Assembly: GCA_034669525.1 (NCBI GenBank)
Contig: JAXDNH010000079.1
Span: forward strand, 1 to 20,780
Length of the DNA stretch: 20,780 bases
Direction: 5' to 3'
From: JAFASC01 sp034669525
Lineage (GTDB): Bacteria > Pseudomonadota > Alphaproteobacteria > Rhizobiales > Beijerinckiaceae
The translations under genes and the position numbers were made by a program. The notes beneath the pieces are model-generated. The model saw nothing but the letters and a program-made list of their open reading frames with translations, did not search any database and was not told where the DNA came from. The stretch's first letter is position 1; each line of letters starts with the position of its first letter. Shown here in pieces: positions 1 to 6,723 of the stretch.

Positions 1-582
1 ACAACCATAAAGAAGTACGCCAACCGGCGCCTCTACAATACGGGGACGAGCGCTTACGTAACCCTCGAAGACCTTTCTCATATGGTCAAGAGGGGCGAGG
101 ATTTCCTCGTTCAGGACGCCAAGACCGGCGAGGACATCACCCGCTCGGTGTTGACCCAGATCATCTTCGAGCAGGAGAGCAAGGTCGGTCAAAGCATGCT
201 CCCGATCACCTTTCTGCGGCAGCTGATCCGCTTTTACGGGGACAGCATGCAGATGCTGGTGCCGAGCTATCTCGAATTCTCGATCGGCAAGCTTACCAGC
301 GAACAGCAGAAGTTCCGGGACCAGATTACCACGGCGTTCGGCGGGCCTTTGGCCGAGCCGACGCGGCAGGTCTTCCAGTCGCTCGAAGAGCAGACCCGGA
401 AGAACATGCAGATGTTCCGCCAGGCGTTGTCTATGTTCAATCCCTTTGCGCTTGGCAGCGCATCCTCGCCTTCCGAGCCAAGCCCCGCCGCCTCGAAGAA
501 CAACCCGTCCGACATTGATGATTTGAAGCGGCAGCTCGAGGAGATGCGCGAACGCCTTGACGGACTTGCCAAGAAAGCCTGA
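1..582 (+). CDS. phaR: Polyhydroxyalkanoate synthesis regulator PhaR, 5' end missing
   Basis: PhaR is a cytoplasmic repressor that binds polyhydroxyalkanoate granules and DNA and controls phasin and PHA genes. The reading frame is open from base 1, so the start codon lies outside the window; 193 residues remain. The first residues (IKKYANRRLYNT) are the hallmark of the PHB/PHA accumulation regulator DNA-binding domain, followed by YVTLEDL, GEDFLVQDAKTGEDITRSVL and TQIIFEQE, all typical of the family. Only a handful of N-terminal residues should be missing. The middle (about residues 60-140) is the second PHA-accumulation domain, rich in Met, Gln and Phe. The C-terminus is a Pro/Ser/Ala linker and then a short charged helix (DDLKRQLEEMRERLDGL) that probably forms a coiled coil. 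It ends 12 nt from the convergent EAL gene, with no obvious terminator in between. The family call is very safe. Confidence 0.95.
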   Translation, partial: TTIKKYANRRLYNTGTSAYVTLEDLSHMVKRGEDFLVQDAKTGEDITRSVLTQIIFEQESKVGQSMLPITFLRQLIRFYGDSMQMLVPSYLEFSIGKLTSEQQKFRDQITTAFGGPLAEPTRQVFQSLEEQTRKNMQMFRQALSMFNPFALGSASSPSEPSPAASKNNPSDIDDLKRQLEEMRERLDGLAKKA

Positions 583-594
583 CGTTTTGCGGAG

Positions 595-2361
595 TCAAGC
601 TGCGGCAGAGGCTGCAGCCGCTGAGGCGGGTCGCGCCTCGCCGAAAAAAATACCCTGGGCGTAATCGACTCCCCACTCTGCGAGCAGGTGCGCCGTCTCA
701 ACGTCTTCCACCCATTCCGCGACCGTCCCGATGTTGAGATGCCGGGCAAGGTCGAGGAGTGTGCGCACGAAAAAGCGGTCGTCGGGCGATCTCGCCACAT
801 TTTGGATAAAGGCACCGTCGATCTTGACGAGATCGAAGCCGAGCCGCCGCAGATTTTTGAACGAGGTGTGTCCGGCGCCAAAATCGTCCATCGCCACGCG
901 GATGCCAAGCGACTTCATTGCGGTGATGGCGGTGCAGGTCGCCTCGATGTTGACGAGCGCGGATGTCTCAGTGATCTCAATGATCAGCCGCTCGGCGGAG
1001 CCCGGCGCGAGCCGCACGGCATTGCGGAGACGATCCGGCCAATCCGGATCGTGGAGTGTGGCGGCCGAGACGTTGATCGAAAGGTGGACCGCTTGGTCCT
1101 GCTGAAGCCGGGCGAGAGCCAGTTCCAAGACGCGGCCGTCGAGCAAGGGGACGAGTCCTGCTTTTTCCGCGACCGGCAACAGCGCGGCGGGACCGACCAT
1201 GGTGCCATCTGGCATAACGAGGCGCATCAGCGCCTCTTCGAAAGCGATGCTGCGCGCCGTGAGCCGCACGATCGGCTGCAGCGCAAGGGTCACGCGCCCC
1301 TGATTCAGCCCGCTCAGGATATCGTCCGCGGTGCGCAGAGCCCGCAAACGGGCATCCGCGGCTGACAAGGAGTGCTCGAATTCGGCGAAGCGCCCTGCGC
1401 CCACTTGACGCGCAAGGTCAAGCGCTTCTTCAGCGTGCTGGAACAAAATCTGTGCCGCGCGCCCATGACGGGGCGCGATGACGCCGCCGATGCGTAGACC
1501 CGCATGAATGGGTCCAGCGTCGGTCTGGAAAGGCGTGCTTGCGATTGCTTCGACAAAGCGTCGGGCCGCCACCTTCATCTGCTCGTCGTCACAGCCGGCG
1601 AGCACAAGACCGAATTTGTTGCCCGCATATCGCGCGATGACATCGCTGCCGCGCATCTCGGCCCGGAGCCGTGCCACGATTCCAGCGATCATCTGATCGG
1701 CGGCGTCATAACCATAGGTGCGATTGAGCGCGAAGAGGTTCTCGATTGCAGCGAGCAGCACGACGAAAGTTTCGTTGCGGTGCTGCGACCGTTCCAACAG
1801 CTGCTCTATATGCTCCGTCAGACTGGCACGGTTGAGAGCGCCCGTCGCGGGATCGACACGCGAGCGCTTCTGCAGCTTTTCGACGGCCTCATAACGTGCG
1901 GTGACGATGCGGATGAGGCCATGAGCGCCGGCGGGCCTGCCGCTCGCATCCGCGAACCATCGGCCCGTATCCTCGATCCATATCGGTCCGCGCGGCGCGT
2001 TCGAGTTCGTCGCCTCGAGCGCGTAGCAGACGTGATAGGGCACGCCACTGCCCTGATCGACATCCTGCGATCGTGCGATGGCTTCGTAGCGCGATTCGTT
2101 GCTCATCGCGCTGAGCAGATTTCCATAAGTGCGGCCGGTCGCCAGATCTGCCGCGGAGGCGAAATCGAGCACATCGGCGACGTTTGGCCCCCAGGTCAGA
2201 CGGTCGCTGCCGATGTCCCAATCATAGACCACTTCGCCTATGGAATTCAGGATGGCCTTGGGATCGGGCCCGTGCGGAATGTCTTGCAGGGGAAGCGCCG
2301 AGCGCGCCGGCACGAGGACGCCCGCCGAAGGCGAGCATTGGGCAAGATGACGCAGTTGCAC
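595..2361 (-). CDS. PAS/degenerate GGDEF/EAL protein, probable c-di-GMP phosphodiesterase
   Basis: The 588-residue protein has three parts. Residues about 35-160 look like a PAS-type sensor (IGEVVYDWDI, IWIEDTGRWF). Residues about 165-330 form a GGDEF domain whose active-site loop reads AGNKF (246-250), so cyclase activity is unlikely. Residues about 345-580 form an EAL domain. That EAL domain keeps the residues expected for c-di-GMP hydrolysis: E376 in EEALMR, N430 in LSINVS, E465 in IEITET, D492-D493 in DDFGAG, K513 in LVKIDG and E549. No membrane segment is seen, so it is probably cytoplasmic. By analogy with similar proteins, the dead GGDEF may bind GTP to tune the EAL; this is inference. 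The chosen start is GTG at 2361, with a weak AGG-rich sequence upstream. A later start before the PAS region is possible. The C-terminus is an Ala-rich tail ending 12 nt from phaR. Confidence 0.9.
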   Translation of the reverse strand: MQLRHLAQCSPSAGVLVPARSALPLQDIPHGPDPKAILNSIGEVVYDWDIGSDRLTWGPNVADVLDFASAADLATGRTYGNLLSAMSNESRYEAIARSQDVDQGSGVPYHVCYALEATNSNAPRGPIWIEDTGRWFADASGRPAGAHGLIRIVTARYEAVEKLQKRSRVDPATGALNRASLTEHIEQLLERSQHRNETFVVLLAAIENLFALNRTYGYDAADQMIAGIVARLRAEMRGSDVIARYAGNKFGLVLAGCDDEQMKVAARRFVEAIASTPFQTDAGPIHAGLRIGGVIAPRHGRAAQILFQHAEEALDLARQVGAGRFAEFEHSLSAADARLRALRTADDILSGLNQGRVTLALQPIVRLTARSIAFEEALMRLVMPDGTMVGPAALLPVAEKAGLVPLLDGRVLELALARLQQDQAVHLSINVSAATLHDPDWPDRLRNAVRLAPGSAERLIIEITETSALVNIEATCTAITAMKSLGIRVAMDDFGAGHTSFKNLRRLGFDLVKIDGAFIQNVARSPDDRFFVRTLLDLARHLNIGTVAEWVEDVETAHLLAEWGVDYAQGIFFGEARPASAAAASAAA

Positions 2362-2477
2362 GGCCGGACCTGAAGAGAGACTCGGGATGGCACCAACTTG
2401 CCCCTTTCGGGTTAACCTTCCGTGTGCCGGCGCTCGATGCGACCTGCCCCGCGCGAACCCCTTTTCTGCCCCAATCC

Positions 2478-2519
2478 CAATGCAAGAGATCGCTTACCAT
2501 CTCCAGCGATAGTGCATTG
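2478..2519. promoter_or_regulatory. Two-part stem-loop between the divergent EAL and L,D-transpeptidase genes
   Basis: An outer 7-bp stem (CAATGCA at 2478-2484 with TGCATTG at 2513-2519) and an inner 6-bp stem (ATCGCT at 2489-2494 with AGCGAT at 2505-2510) nest perfectly. They are separated by a 4/2-nt internal loop and close a 10-nt apical loop. It lies 29 nt before the transpeptidase start, in a 187-nt divergent spacer (2362-2548) where I see no other clear element. It could be a 5' leader structure or a protein-binding inverted repeat. No T-run follows, so a terminator is unlikely. Confidence 0.4.
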
Positions 2520-2548
2520 CTTTCGAACGGTTTGGGCACAGACAGCGG

Positions 2549-3733
2549 ATGCTCTGGAAGTTCTCGTTCATGGTGTGGCGCGCACCAGCAGTCCTGACAA
2601 CGATTGTCGCAATGTCGAACGTGCCGTCGCTGGCCGAGAACGGGAAAGCCACCGCGCCGATTCCAATCCAGACTCTCGCTTTGATGACGGCGAAGAATAC
2701 GAGCCCGTCCGCGCCGGTTCTTATCCGCACCTACAAAAAGGAAGCCGAGCTCGAAGTCTGGAAGCTCGCGAGAGACGGGCGCTACGTCCACATCAAGACG
2801 TTCCCGATTTGCCGTTGGTCAGGTCAGCTCGGACCGAAGCAGACCCAGGGTGATCGGCAGGCGCCCGAGGGTTTTTATTCCATCGCTCGCCGGCAGATGA
2901 ACCCGAATTCGCATTATTACCTGTCGTTCGATACCGGCTTCCCGAACGCATACGACAAGGCGCACGGAGCGTCAGGCGCTTATCTGATGGTGCACGGCAC
3001 CTGTTCGTCAGCCGGCTGCTACGCAATGACTGACAAGCAGATCGGTGAGATTTACGCGATCGCGCGTGATGCGCTTGCCGGCGGTCAGCAAGCGTTTCAG
3101 TTTCAGGCCTTTCCCTTTCGGATGACCGCGCAGAACATATCGAAATACCGCTCCGACAAGAATATCGATTTCTGGCGGCAGCTTAAGGAAGGTTCCGATC
3201 GCTTTGAAGCGACTGGCGAAGAGCCTCTCGCAAGGGTTGTTGAAGGACGCTACACGTTTGCACCCTCGCATGATCCGGCCAAAGAAAAGGCCGCACAGGC
3301 CTTCCATGCTGCGGAAGAGGAAAAGATCGCATCGCTCAGCAATGGCAGCGCCGCGGTGCGGATCACCTATTCTGATGGCGGACAGCATCCGGCCTTTGCG
3401 GCGCTTCTAAAACAGGGCGCCGACGTCGGTGATGTCAGCCGGCCCGAGGCGTTGGCCTTTGCGGGCCAGGAAGTCGTGGTCGTTCCCGCGCGTAAAAAGA
3501 AGATTGCAGTCGCCGCGGTAAAGCCGGTCCAGCCGCCGGAACCGATGGGACGGGACATCTGCATTGCACTGCCGATCCGCTCGATCAGCGCAGAAGATTT
3601 GCTTTTCTCGGCTCGCCCGCTCAATTGTGGACGCACGCCGACAGTGTCGGTGTCGACCATGGCGGCCGGGGCGGCACGCATTCTACCTTCGTCCTTCAGG
3701 CCGCCGGCGGTCGAAGTCGCTGCTCAGCCTTAA
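2549..3733 (+). CDS. Secreted L,D-transpeptidase (YkuD fold, YafK/DpaA-like) with long C-terminal tail
   Basis: This family works on peptidoglycan in the periplasm, forming or breaking bonds at meso-diaminopimelate through a catalytic cysteine. E. coli YafK (DpaA) releases Braun lipoprotein, while other members cross-link. The active-site motif HGTCSSAGCYAMT (H149, C157) is clear and has the YafK-type spacing. Upstream blocks such as LEVWKL, FPICRWSGQLGPK, GDRQAPEGFY and the NAYDKAHG loop fit the YafK subgroup. A hydrophobic N-terminus ending near residue 29 is a probable signal peptide. ATG 2549 has a poor ribosome site; ATG 2570 (residue 8) follows GGAAG and may be the true start. The catalytic part ends near residue 215. 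The remaining 180 residues are a Lys/Ala/Pro-rich tail with two cysteines (337, 360) that I cannot assign. Whether it crosslinks or hydrolyses cannot be told from sequence. Confidence 0.88.
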   Translation: MLWKFSFMVWRAPAVLTTIVAMSNVPSLAENGKATAPIPIQTLALMTAKNTSPSAPVLIRTYKKEAELEVWKLARDGRYVHIKTFPICRWSGQLGPKQTQGDRQAPEGFYSIARRQMNPNSHYYLSFDTGFPNAYDKAHGASGAYLMVHGTCSSAGCYAMTDKQIGEIYAIARDALAGGQQAFQFQAFPFRMTAQNISKYRSDKNIDFWRQLKEGSDRFEATGEEPLARVVEGRYTFAPSHDPAKEKAAQAFHAAEEEKIASLSNGSAAVRITYSDGGQHPAFAALLKQGADVGDVSRPEALAFAGQEVVVVPARKKKIAVAAVKPVQPPEPMGRDICIALPIRSISAEDLLFSARPLNCGRTPTVSVSTMAAGAARILPSSFRPPAVEVAAQP

Positions 3734-3841
3734 GGAAATGTGACGTTTAAGGGTGAAGGATTGGTTAGCGCCGGTTCCGCACCGTGGAGTGGAGTACTCT
3801 TACGGGAACGTCGCAGGCCTCTTCCCGGACGCGGGATTTCG

Positions 3842-3870
3842 TTTCCAATCGTCGACGGGAAAGCTATGCT
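3842..3870 (+). promoter_or_regulatory. Candidate sigma70-type promoter of the tRNA-Arg gene
   Basis: TTTCCA (3842-3847) and TATGCT (3865-3870) are separated by 17 nt. Transcription would begin about 15 nt before the tRNA. The match to the consensus is moderate, and position relative to the tRNA is the main support. The rest of the 158-nt spacer after the transpeptidase gene (3734-3891) shows no gene. Confidence 0.35.
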
Positions 3871-3876
3871 GGCGGG

Positions 3877-3888
3877 CTCCTTAAGGAG
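3877..3888. repeat. 12-bp perfect palindrome in the tRNA leader
   Basis: CTCCTTAAGGAG is its own reverse complement and sits 4 nt before the mature tRNA 5' end, at the expected transcription start. It may be a short leader hairpin or a binding site, or it may be chance. Confidence 0.4.
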
Positions 3889-3891
3889 AGT

Positions 3892-3968
3892 GCGCCTCTA
3901 GCTCAGTTGGATAGAGCGCCGGGCTTCGAACCCGGAGGTCGCGGGTTCGAATCCTGCGAGGCGCGCCA
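3892..3968 (+). tRNA. tRNA-Arg (anticodon TCG)
   Basis: A complete 77-nt cloverleaf can be drawn by eye. The acceptor stem GCGCCTC (3892-3898) pairs perfectly with GAGGCGC (3958-3964). The D-arm is GCTC...GAGC. The anticodon arm CCGGG-CTTCGAA-CCCGG gives anticodon TCG, which reads CGA (and by wobble CGG). The variable loop is AGGTC. The T-arm GCGGG-TTCGAAT-CCTGC carries the TTCGA motif; the G-C pairs and one G-U-type mismatch are tolerable. The discriminator base is G and CCA is encoded. No integrase or repeated 3' tRNA end is visible nearby, so there is no sign that it serves as an integration site here. Confidence 0.97.
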
Positions 3969-4023
3969 ATCAGATGCCAGCGGGTAACGATCCGGACGCG
4001 GGGACCGGGCTATTGCATCACGG

Positions 4024-4236
4024 TTACGGTCGCGCGTAGGTCTGGAAGCGCCGGACCGTTTCCACCGCCTTGCGGATTTGGGCGGCGCATTCGCGCCATC
4101 CCTCTGCTTCGAGTTCGTCGGCGAGGCTCATCGCACGATCGTGGGTGATGTACTCGACGACATCGGCGGCGCGCTTGACGCGCACCCGCCATTCGCCTTC
4201 GGCCATCACAATTTGGCTCGGCTCAAAAATAGCCAT
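4024..4236 (-). CDS. Small hypothetical protein (70 aa)
   Basis: I do not recognise a named family. The protein begins MAIFEPSQIVMAEGEWRVRV and continues as an amphipathic, charge-rich helical segment (AADVVEYITHD, SLADELEAEGWRECAAQIRKAVETV). It has no membrane segment and no signal peptide. ATG 4236 is preceded at suitable distance by GCGGGG; a longer version from TTG 4269 is less likely. Acid/base periodicity, a tryptophan in each half and natural codon use argue for a real gene rather than a chance frame. It stands alone, facing the tRNA gene, with 55 nt between them. Function unknown. Confidence 0.55.
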   Translation of the reverse strand: MAIFEPSQIVMAEGEWRVRVKRAADVVEYITHDRAMSLADELEAEGWRECAAQIRKAVETVRRFQTYARP

Positions 4237-4360
4237 ACGCACGCCCCGCAAGACCAGACCTGCCACCAATCCCCTTCAATGGGGCCAAAATGTGAAGCTT
4301 CTGCCCTGACGGCCGGGAACCCGTTAGCTCCTGCCAAGTTGATCAGGCGTGCTCACCTTG

Positions 4361-4453
4361 ATGATCTCCTTCGTGCTCTCCACGCTGATCCCCTCGGCTG
4401 CGATCACAAGCCTGGTTTGGACCGTGGTGACGGCCGCCGACCGGACGAAGTAG
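4361..4453 (+). CDS. Candidate small membrane protein (30 aa)
   Basis: ATG 4361 to TAG 4451-4453 encodes 30 residues. Almost all of them form a hydrophobic stretch (MISFVLSTLIPSAAITSLVW, then TVVTAADRTK), ending in a polar, positively charged tail. This is the profile of a single-span small membrane protein. GTG 4349 is an alternative start that adds four residues (VLTL). No strong ribosome site is visible for either start, which weakens the call. A perfect hairpin follows immediately after the stop codon. I know of no matching family. Confidence 0.25.
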   Translation: MISFVLSTLIPSAAITSLVWTVVTAADRTK

Positions 4454-4471
4454 GCTCGCCTCTAGGCGAGC
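4454..4471. repeat. Perfect 7-bp inverted repeat with 4-nt loop
   Basis: GCTCGCC, loop TCTA, GGCGAGC. The hairpin abuts the stop codon of the candidate 30-residue reading frame. There is no T-run on either side, so it is not a standard intrinsic terminator; it may be an RNA 3'-end stabiliser, an operator or chance. Confidence 0.4.
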
Positions 4472-4583
4472 GTGCGATCGCGCCTCGATGGGCGGCGCGA
4501 CGCATTCCGCGACTTCGGGCCCGACGCACCTTCAGCCTCCCGGCGTCTCGAGGACGCGGATTCTCCTTTCGAAACCGCCTGTG

Positions 4584-4617
4584 CGCGGTACCCTCCTGCC
4601 GCAAGACCGCGGGAGGG
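4584..4617 (+). promoter_or_regulatory. Possible translational switch hiding the M20 peptidase ribosome site
   Basis: CCCTCC (4591-4596) is a perfect complement of GGAGGG (4612-4617), the Shine-Dalgarno of the peptidase. CGCGGT (4584-4589) is a perfect complement of ACCGCG (4606-4611). The two pairings are interleaved, so they would largely exclude each other: one hides the ribosome site, the other leaves it more open. Observed complementarity only; function is inference, and chance pairing is common in GC-rich DNA. Confidence 0.3.
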
Positions 4618-4621
4618 CTCA

Positions 4622-5776
4622 TTGAACACGCGTGAACTACCCTTCGACGCCAGTGAGATGCTGACCCGGCTTCGGCCCTGGATCGAGTGCGAGAGCCCGA
4701 CGTTCGACCCTGAAGCTGTCAATCGCATGATGGATTTGGCGGCGCGCGAACTCGCCGGCCTCGGAGCAACGGTCGAGAGAATCCCGGGCCGGATGAATCT
4801 CGGCGACTGCCTCCGCGCGGCCCTTCGGCATCCGCGTGCCGGCGAGCCGGGTGTCCTCATCCTCGGCCACATGGACACCGTCCATCCCATAGGGACGCTC
4901 CAAAAACTGCCCTGGCGCCGCGACGGCAGCCGCTGCTACGGGCCGGGCATTCTCGACATGAAAGGCGGCAACTTCATCGCGCTCGAGTCGCTTCGCCAGC
5001 TCGCTCGCGCCGGGATCGAAACACCCCTGCCGGTCACCATCCTGTTCACCAGCGACGAGGAAATCGGCAGCCCCTCGACACGTGAGTTGATCGAAGCCGA
5101 AGCGGCGAAGCACCGCTACGTGCTTGTCCCGGAACCGGGCCGCGAGGATCGCGGCCTCGTGACCGGCCGTTATGCCATCGCCCGCTTCAACCTCGAAGCG
5201 ACGGGCCGGCCGAGTCATGCCGGGGCGAGCCTCGCCGAAGGCCGCTCCGCGATCCGCACGATGGCGCGCAAAATCCTCGAAATCGAGGAGATGACGAGCG
5301 AGAGCTGCACATTCAGCGTCGGCGTCGTTCACGGTGGCACCTGGGTCAATTGCGTCCCGACGATCTGCCGGGCCGAGACGCTCAGCATGGCCAAGCGTCA
5401 GCCTGACCTCGATGAAGGAGTCGAGCGGATGCTGGCTCTATCCGGCACTTACGACGACGTTCATTTCGCGGTGACGCGGGGCGTCACCCGTCCGGTCTGG
5501 GAGTCCGATCAGGGAACGATGCGGCTGTATGAGACCGCACGCGGGATCGCGCGCGATCTCAACGTGGAGCTCACACATCACAGCGCCGGCGGCGGCTCCG
5601 ACGGGAATTTTACCGGTGCAACGGGAATCGCGACGCTGGACGGGCTCGGCGCAATCGGCCGGGGCTATCACACGCTCGAAGAATATATCGAGGTCGACAG
5701 TCTTGTGACGCGCGGCCGGTTGTTTGCGGGCCTGCTTGCAGGGCTTCAAAACGTGCAGCCGTTAGGAGCGTCATGA
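4622..5776 (+). CDS. M20 family metallopeptidase (carboxypeptidase G2-like)
   Basis: These two-zinc hydrolases cleave peptide or amide bonds of small N-acylated amino acids, usually in the cytoplasm. The 384-residue protein has the full ligand set: H83 in GHMDTVHP, D112 in GPGILDMKGG (bridging), catalytic E146 and metal ligand E147 in TSDEEIGS, E171 in VPEPG, and H350 in YHTLEEY. PSHAG (197-201) marks the lid domain, with the histidine that reaches the partner subunit. No signal peptide is seen. The start is TTG 4622, because GGGAGGG lies 4 nt upstream and the protein then has normal family length; extension upstream gives implausible sequence. It overlaps no gene and ends 1 nt before ghrA, so the two are surely cotranscribed. 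Substrate unknown; context suggests an amide or N-acyl amino acid. Confidence 0.92.
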   Translation: MNTRELPFDASEMLTRLRPWIECESPTFDPEAVNRMMDLAARELAGLGATVERIPGRMNLGDCLRAALRHPRAGEPGVLILGHMDTVHPIGTLQKLPWRRDGSRCYGPGILDMKGGNFIALESLRQLARAGIETPLPVTILFTSDEEIGSPSTRELIEAEAAKHRYVLVPEPGREDRGLVTGRYAIARFNLEATGRPSHAGASLAEGRSAIRTMARKILEIEEMTSESCTFSVGVVHGGTWVNCVPTICRAETLSMAKRQPDLDEGVERMLALSGTYDDVHFAVTRGVTRPVWESDQGTMRLYETARGIARDLNVELTHHSAGGGSDGNFTGATGIATLDGLGAIGRGYHTLEEYIEVDSLVTRGRLFAGLLAGLQNVQPLGAS

Positions 5777-5777
5777 T

Positions 5778-6716
5778 GTGAGCATATTGCTAATCGGCGA
5801 GTTCACTGAGGAGGAGTACGCGCAATGGCGCGGAACTCTCGCCGCCTGTCTTCCGCGCGGCGAGACATTGTACCTTCCTAATGATGATTTCGACCCCGCC
5901 TGCATTAATATCGCGCTCGTCGCCAATGCTCCCGGCAGTTCGCTTGCCCGGTTAAAGAACCTGCAGTTGATCCAAAGCTTATGGGCGGGTGTCGATCGGC
6001 TTTTGTCAGATCCGACTCTGCCGGCGGCTGTACCGATTGTCCCGTTGATCGATCCCAATCTGACGCAAGCCATGACCGAATGTGCGCTTGCCTGCGTGCT
6101 GTTGCTGCATCGGCAGCTGCCGGCCTATGCGCGGCAGCAGGCGTGGAGGGCATGGAAGAAGTTGCCGCAGCCACTCGCGCAAGAGCGCCGTGTTGGTGTG
6201 CTAGGTCTTGGTCAGCTCGGGCAAGCTGTGGTGCAGACTCTTGCGTCGCTAAATTTTGACCTTGGTGCGTGGGGCGCCAGTCCTCATACGGTCGAACGCG
6301 TCAAGACTTGGAGCGGCCCCACGGGACTCGCGAGGCTGCTTGAAAGGACGGACATTCTCGTCAACCTGCTGCCGCTCACGCCGCAGACGTCAGGCATTCT
6401 GGATGCTGGGCTGTTCGGCCGCTTGCCGAAAGGAGCATCGATTATCAATCTGGCCCGCGGCAGCCATCTGAAGGAAAACGACTTGCTGGAAGCGCTTGCA
6501 AACGGCGAGATTTCCTACGCCATTCTCGACGTGTTCGAAGATGAGCCGCTGCCGCAGGAGCATCCCTTCTGGAGCCATCCTCGCATCACCGTGCTGCCGC
6601 ACGTTGCCGCGGTCACGGATGTCAATACCGCCGCCAGGATCGCGGCCGAGAATGTCAAAGAGTTTCGTGCGGGTCGAATGCCGGCTCCTTTGGTCGATAG
6701 AGCGAGGGGCTATTGA
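5778..6716 (+). CDS. ghrA: 2-hydroxyacid dehydrogenase, glyoxylate/hydroxypyruvate reductase A-like
   Basis: This cytoplasmic enzyme reduces a 2-oxoacid such as glyoxylate or hydroxypyruvate with NAD(P)H. The 312-residue length equals that of E. coli GhrA as I recall it, and both end in VDRARGY. Seen in the sequence: the substrate loop LWAGVD (68-73), nucleotide-binding GLGQLG (143-148), NLARG with R227, DVFEDEPLP with E256, and LPHVAA with H275, which are the Arg/Glu/His catalytic residues. The start is GTG 5778, with TAGGAG upstream; the M20 stop codon is at 5774-5776. It converges on the flavoprotein gene, with 7 nt between their ends. True substrate could be any small 2-oxoacid, including one made by the aminotransferase encoded at 10.0-11.2 kb. 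Confidence 0.85.
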   Translation: MSILLIGEFTEEEYAQWRGTLAACLPRGETLYLPNDDFDPACINIALVANAPGSSLARLKNLQLIQSLWAGVDRLLSDPTLPAAVPIVPLIDPNLTQAMTECALACVLLLHRQLPAYARQQAWRAWKKLPQPLAQERRVGVLGLGQLGQAVVQTLASLNFDLGAWGASPHTVERVKTWSGPTGLARLLERTDILVNLLPLTPQTSGILDAGLFGRLPKGASIINLARGSHLKENDLLEALANGEISYAILDVFEDEPLPQEHPFWSHPRITVLPHVAAVTDVNTAARIAAENVKEFRAGRMPAPLVDRARGY

Positions 6717-6723
6717 AGCGTCG

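Larger units (their letters stand above)
4270..4621. other. 352-nt spacer without a confirmed gene
   Basis: Between the small hypothetical protein and the M20 peptidase I see no established gene. The spacer contains a candidate 30-codon hydrophobic reading frame (4361-4453), a perfect 7-bp hairpin directly after its stop (4454-4471), and paired sequences just before the peptidase start (4584-4617). Longer open frames crossing the region lack recognisable protein features and look like high-GC chance frames. Confidence 0.6.

Noticed and set aside
595..640. Bidirectional terminator between phaR and the EAL gene
   Set aside because: The GC-rich repeats here are the Ala-codon tail of the EAL protein; there is no T-run and the stem is poor.
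1504..2373. Long rightward open frame opposite the EAL gene
   Set aside because: It shares positions with a strongly supported gene and its protein shows no domain; typical of GC-rich antisense frames.
4454..4471. Rho-independent terminator
   Set aside because: The hairpin is perfect but no T-run follows on either strand.
3892..4621. Genomic island inserted at the tRNA-Arg gene
   Set aside because: No integrase, no repeated copy of the tRNA 3' end that I could find, and no change in coding style downstream.
4078..4635. Rightward open frame of about 185 codons before the M20 peptidase
   Set aside because: It overlaps the small leftward gene and the ribosome site of the peptidase, and the translated sequence is Arg/Pro-rich without any recognisable feature.
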